The notes below the pieces were generated by a model that worked only from the letters and a program-made list of their open reading frames with translations, was not told the origin of the DNA and did no database searches. A stretch of DNA of 64,000 nt from Bog-950 sp964615305 (GTDB lineage Bacteria > Bacteroidota > Bacteroidia > Chitinophagales > LD1): assembly GCA_964615305.1 (NCBI GenBank), contig CAZTNA010000003.1, forward strand, positions 233,060 through 297,059, given 5' to 3'. A program made the position numbers and the translations under genes. This document shows, one piece after another, positions 63,701 to 64,000 of this stretch (the first letter of the stretch is position 1; every line of letters begins with the position of its first letter).

Positions 63701-64000
63701 CTTCAGCTACATACACGGTAACAGTAACTGATATTTTTGGGTGCCAGGGTACGGCATCGAGTACGATTACCGTTAGCCCCTGCGGCCCCACCACCTGGCT
63801 GGGTGGCACCCCAGACTGGCACACTGCCGGCAACTGGAGCGGAGGAATAGTGCCCAACAGTTGCGCGCAGCATGTAATCATACCGGTAACCGGCAACAAC
63901 CCCACAGTAACCACCGCGGTAAGTGTAGGCAATATACAAGTAGATGCTACTGTAAACGTAACGCTGAACAACAACTTATCGGTATGTGGTAACGTGCAGG
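60703..64000 (+). CDS. Giant modular secreted surface protein, incomplete at right edge
   Basis: From ATG 60703 the frame stays open for 1099 codons to the end of the window with no stop. A signal peptide (about 30 residues, ending FFIAINSLMA, then QTTVV) is followed by a beta-rich domain. Two bacterial-repeat (InlB B-like) modules come next (about 205-350: VTQATGGTISPGTTTVALGGSQSFTAT, then SAGANGSISPNGTTAVACGGSQAYSIT). Two related jelly-roll-like domains follow (about 462-620 and 793-950; shared SSGYAGASG/SSGYIGASG, then STSENGS/STSAENGS, FRVDDV/FRIDDI). Ig-like modules separate them. From residue ~1022 it enters the WLGGTPDWHTAGNWSGG module shared with the preceding gene. A T9SS C-terminus is expected beyond the edge. 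It is probably a surface adhesin. Confidence 0.88.
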   Translation, partial: MSHKSNILWLIKPTVIASLFFIAINSLMAQTTVVVGGGASVTCPTTPTAIWTTPPTGVTFSNWARGSGVACVSANNALSGSGFNTTGSAQSFAANKYYTVTLTAAATHDFNLSALVWITQISGSSTSCNFTVSYQNNGGSLTTFGTPGQSTTSGAGQTTLNFSGSVNVAAGTSIVLYLIPHNASAATTTVRWINNSSITVAATPIGGNQITVTQATGGTISPGTTTVALGGSQSFTATPSTCYSFTNWVVDGSSVGNTNPYLFTNVTVPHTITAAYSALGPNNITASAGANGSISPNGTTAVACGGSQAYSITANPGYAVLDVLVDGGSVGAVTSYTFNNVTAPHTISVTFVSVSITTSLFIPNFICPGGTVTVPYTVNAPFSAGNVFTAQLSDATGSFALPEDIGSVTATNSGNISATIPLNTPNGTGYRIRVVGSNPSIIGTDNTINITIQFSSVTPVFAESMGTSGSNPEAISVHESNNRFDNVSFTMSGTGDCRTTQASSGYAGASGGFNVMLNSPGEEFIIAGINTTALPALQLTFGVYKNSTSENGSNFVVSLSTDGVAYTPVPWGVLPTGSGTAVWHRVAIAGAVPQAATVYLKFTSTSPSVEFRVDDVNVYSGTAANASITPAGPVTQCGGIVNLTALPLSSAYLWSNSANTQTAPIGTTGNYNVTLTDAFGCSASAGSISVNIAAPVTPTITITPSPANVCAGSAYTFTAIITNGGSSPTYHWQINGNTVGTNSNTYTSPVLTAGDGVFCELTSNASCVTSGTVLSNVVFSKGLANTPTTLFTETFGTGAGQTPFASYSGYSTSLVFGTHTGNTGDVRSTIPSSGYIGASGSGNAFLNNGEDLRINAINTSSGFPNVLSFGINKSTSAENGSGLRISYSFSGLTYYDLPSPTLPTGTGTTSGYYLVSFSGLLPPATNLYLHFENISSSSDFRIDDITLVGYSITTASITPSGPTNFCAGGSVDLTAVPTSGDHTYIWSDLSTASSVTGITSSATYTVTVTDIFGCQGTASSTITVSPCGPTTWLGGTPDWHTAGNWSGGIVPNSCAQHVIIPVTGNNPTVTTAVSVGNIQVDATVNVTLNNNLSVCGNVQ
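63767..64000 (+). repeat. Shared module cassette, copy in the second giant gene
   Basis: This is the partner of 58081-58314 in the same reading frame. Identity continues right up to the window edge (ending GGTAACGTGCAGG in both), so the true length of the shared block is unknown and may extend through the whole C-terminal half. Confidence 0.9.

Noticed and set aside
60757..63974. Several minus-strand open frames of 60-116 codons at the right end.
   Set aside because: They are antisense to a continuous plus-strand frame with signal peptide and repeat modules, and their sequences are low-complexity Cys/Arg/Tyr-rich products typical of shadow frames.
1..64000. New anti-phage defence island or secondary-metabolite cluster.
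   Set aside because: No defence effector, reverse transcriptase, restriction system, NRPS/PKS or CRISPR gene is present; accessory content is mostly T9SS surface proteins.

Overview
The window is chromosomal DNA from a member of the Bacteroidota, probably an environmental lineage outside the gut Bacteroidales. The evidence is internal. Six complete or nearly complete secreted proteins are built like type IX secretion (T9SS) cargo with C-terminal sorting regions. A PorP/SprF-type outer-membrane protein sits beside a gliding-type (type B) cargo gene. Several starts are preceded by the TAnnTTTG -7 element typical of the phylum, Shine-Dalgarno sequences are weak or absent, and nearly every signal-peptidase-I substrate has Gln as its first mature residue. 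I see no tRNA, rRNA, CRISPR array, phage, insertion sequence or plasmid gene. This is ordinary chromosome with surface-protein and repeat-rich spots.

Layout. 1-2478: the end of a YpfJ-type zinc metallopeptidase, prfA and a membrane-anchored EEP-fold hydrolase. 2486-7742 (minus): two T9SS cargo proteins, one CotH/lamin-tail and one arylsulfotransferase-like, separated by a REP-like palindrome. 7943-13173: cysS, a GxxExxY gene between two related short repeats, a glutaminyl-cyclase-type M28 lipoprotein, a TrhO-type rhodanese and kbl. 13176-15623: an uncharacterised protein, an AT-rich regulatory-looking gap with three GAATATTC palindromes and three hairpins, a probably decayed secreted-protein gene, a lipocalin-like lipoprotein and a one-domain asparaginase. 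15725-27158: a TonB-dependent receptor, a T9SS alpha/beta-hydrolase-like protein with a changed nucleophile elbow, uvrA, a small protein with a Tudor/KOW-like N-terminus and a T9SS S15 peptidase. 27342-35761: housekeeping and membrane genes (TrmH-type methyltransferase, CorA, an MFS/GPH transporter, TerC, an AI-2E-family permease, a DUF218 protein), two lipocalin-like lipoproteins, TraB/GumN and DUF3109. 35770-46054: a binding-protein-like protein with a hydrolase, a polyprenyl synthase with a GH3 enzyme, a PAS histidine kinase, a UvrD/PcrA helicase, and MoxR with a tiny downstream ORF. 46058-54697: GT2, a sulfotransferase, a lipoprotein, the type B cargo/PorP pair, rpsT, an O-methyltransferase, a glucosaminidase-LysM protein and an SdiA-regulated-like protein. 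55077-64000: two very large modular surface proteins; the second has no stop codon and runs off the right edge.

How the parts fit. The strongest theme is the envelope: T9SS cargo, a PorP/SprF partner, lipoproteins and cell-wall hydrolysis. The M28 lipoprotein looks like the enzyme that would cyclise the N-terminal Gln left after signal-peptide removal, and ten signal peptides here end just before Gln. The most striking sequence-level observations are a 234-bp near-identical cassette shared by the two giant surface genes, a recent 387-bp in-frame tandem duplication inside the first of them, and several palindromic repeats that overlap stop codons or supply coding sequence. I did not find a convincing new defence or biosynthetic system.
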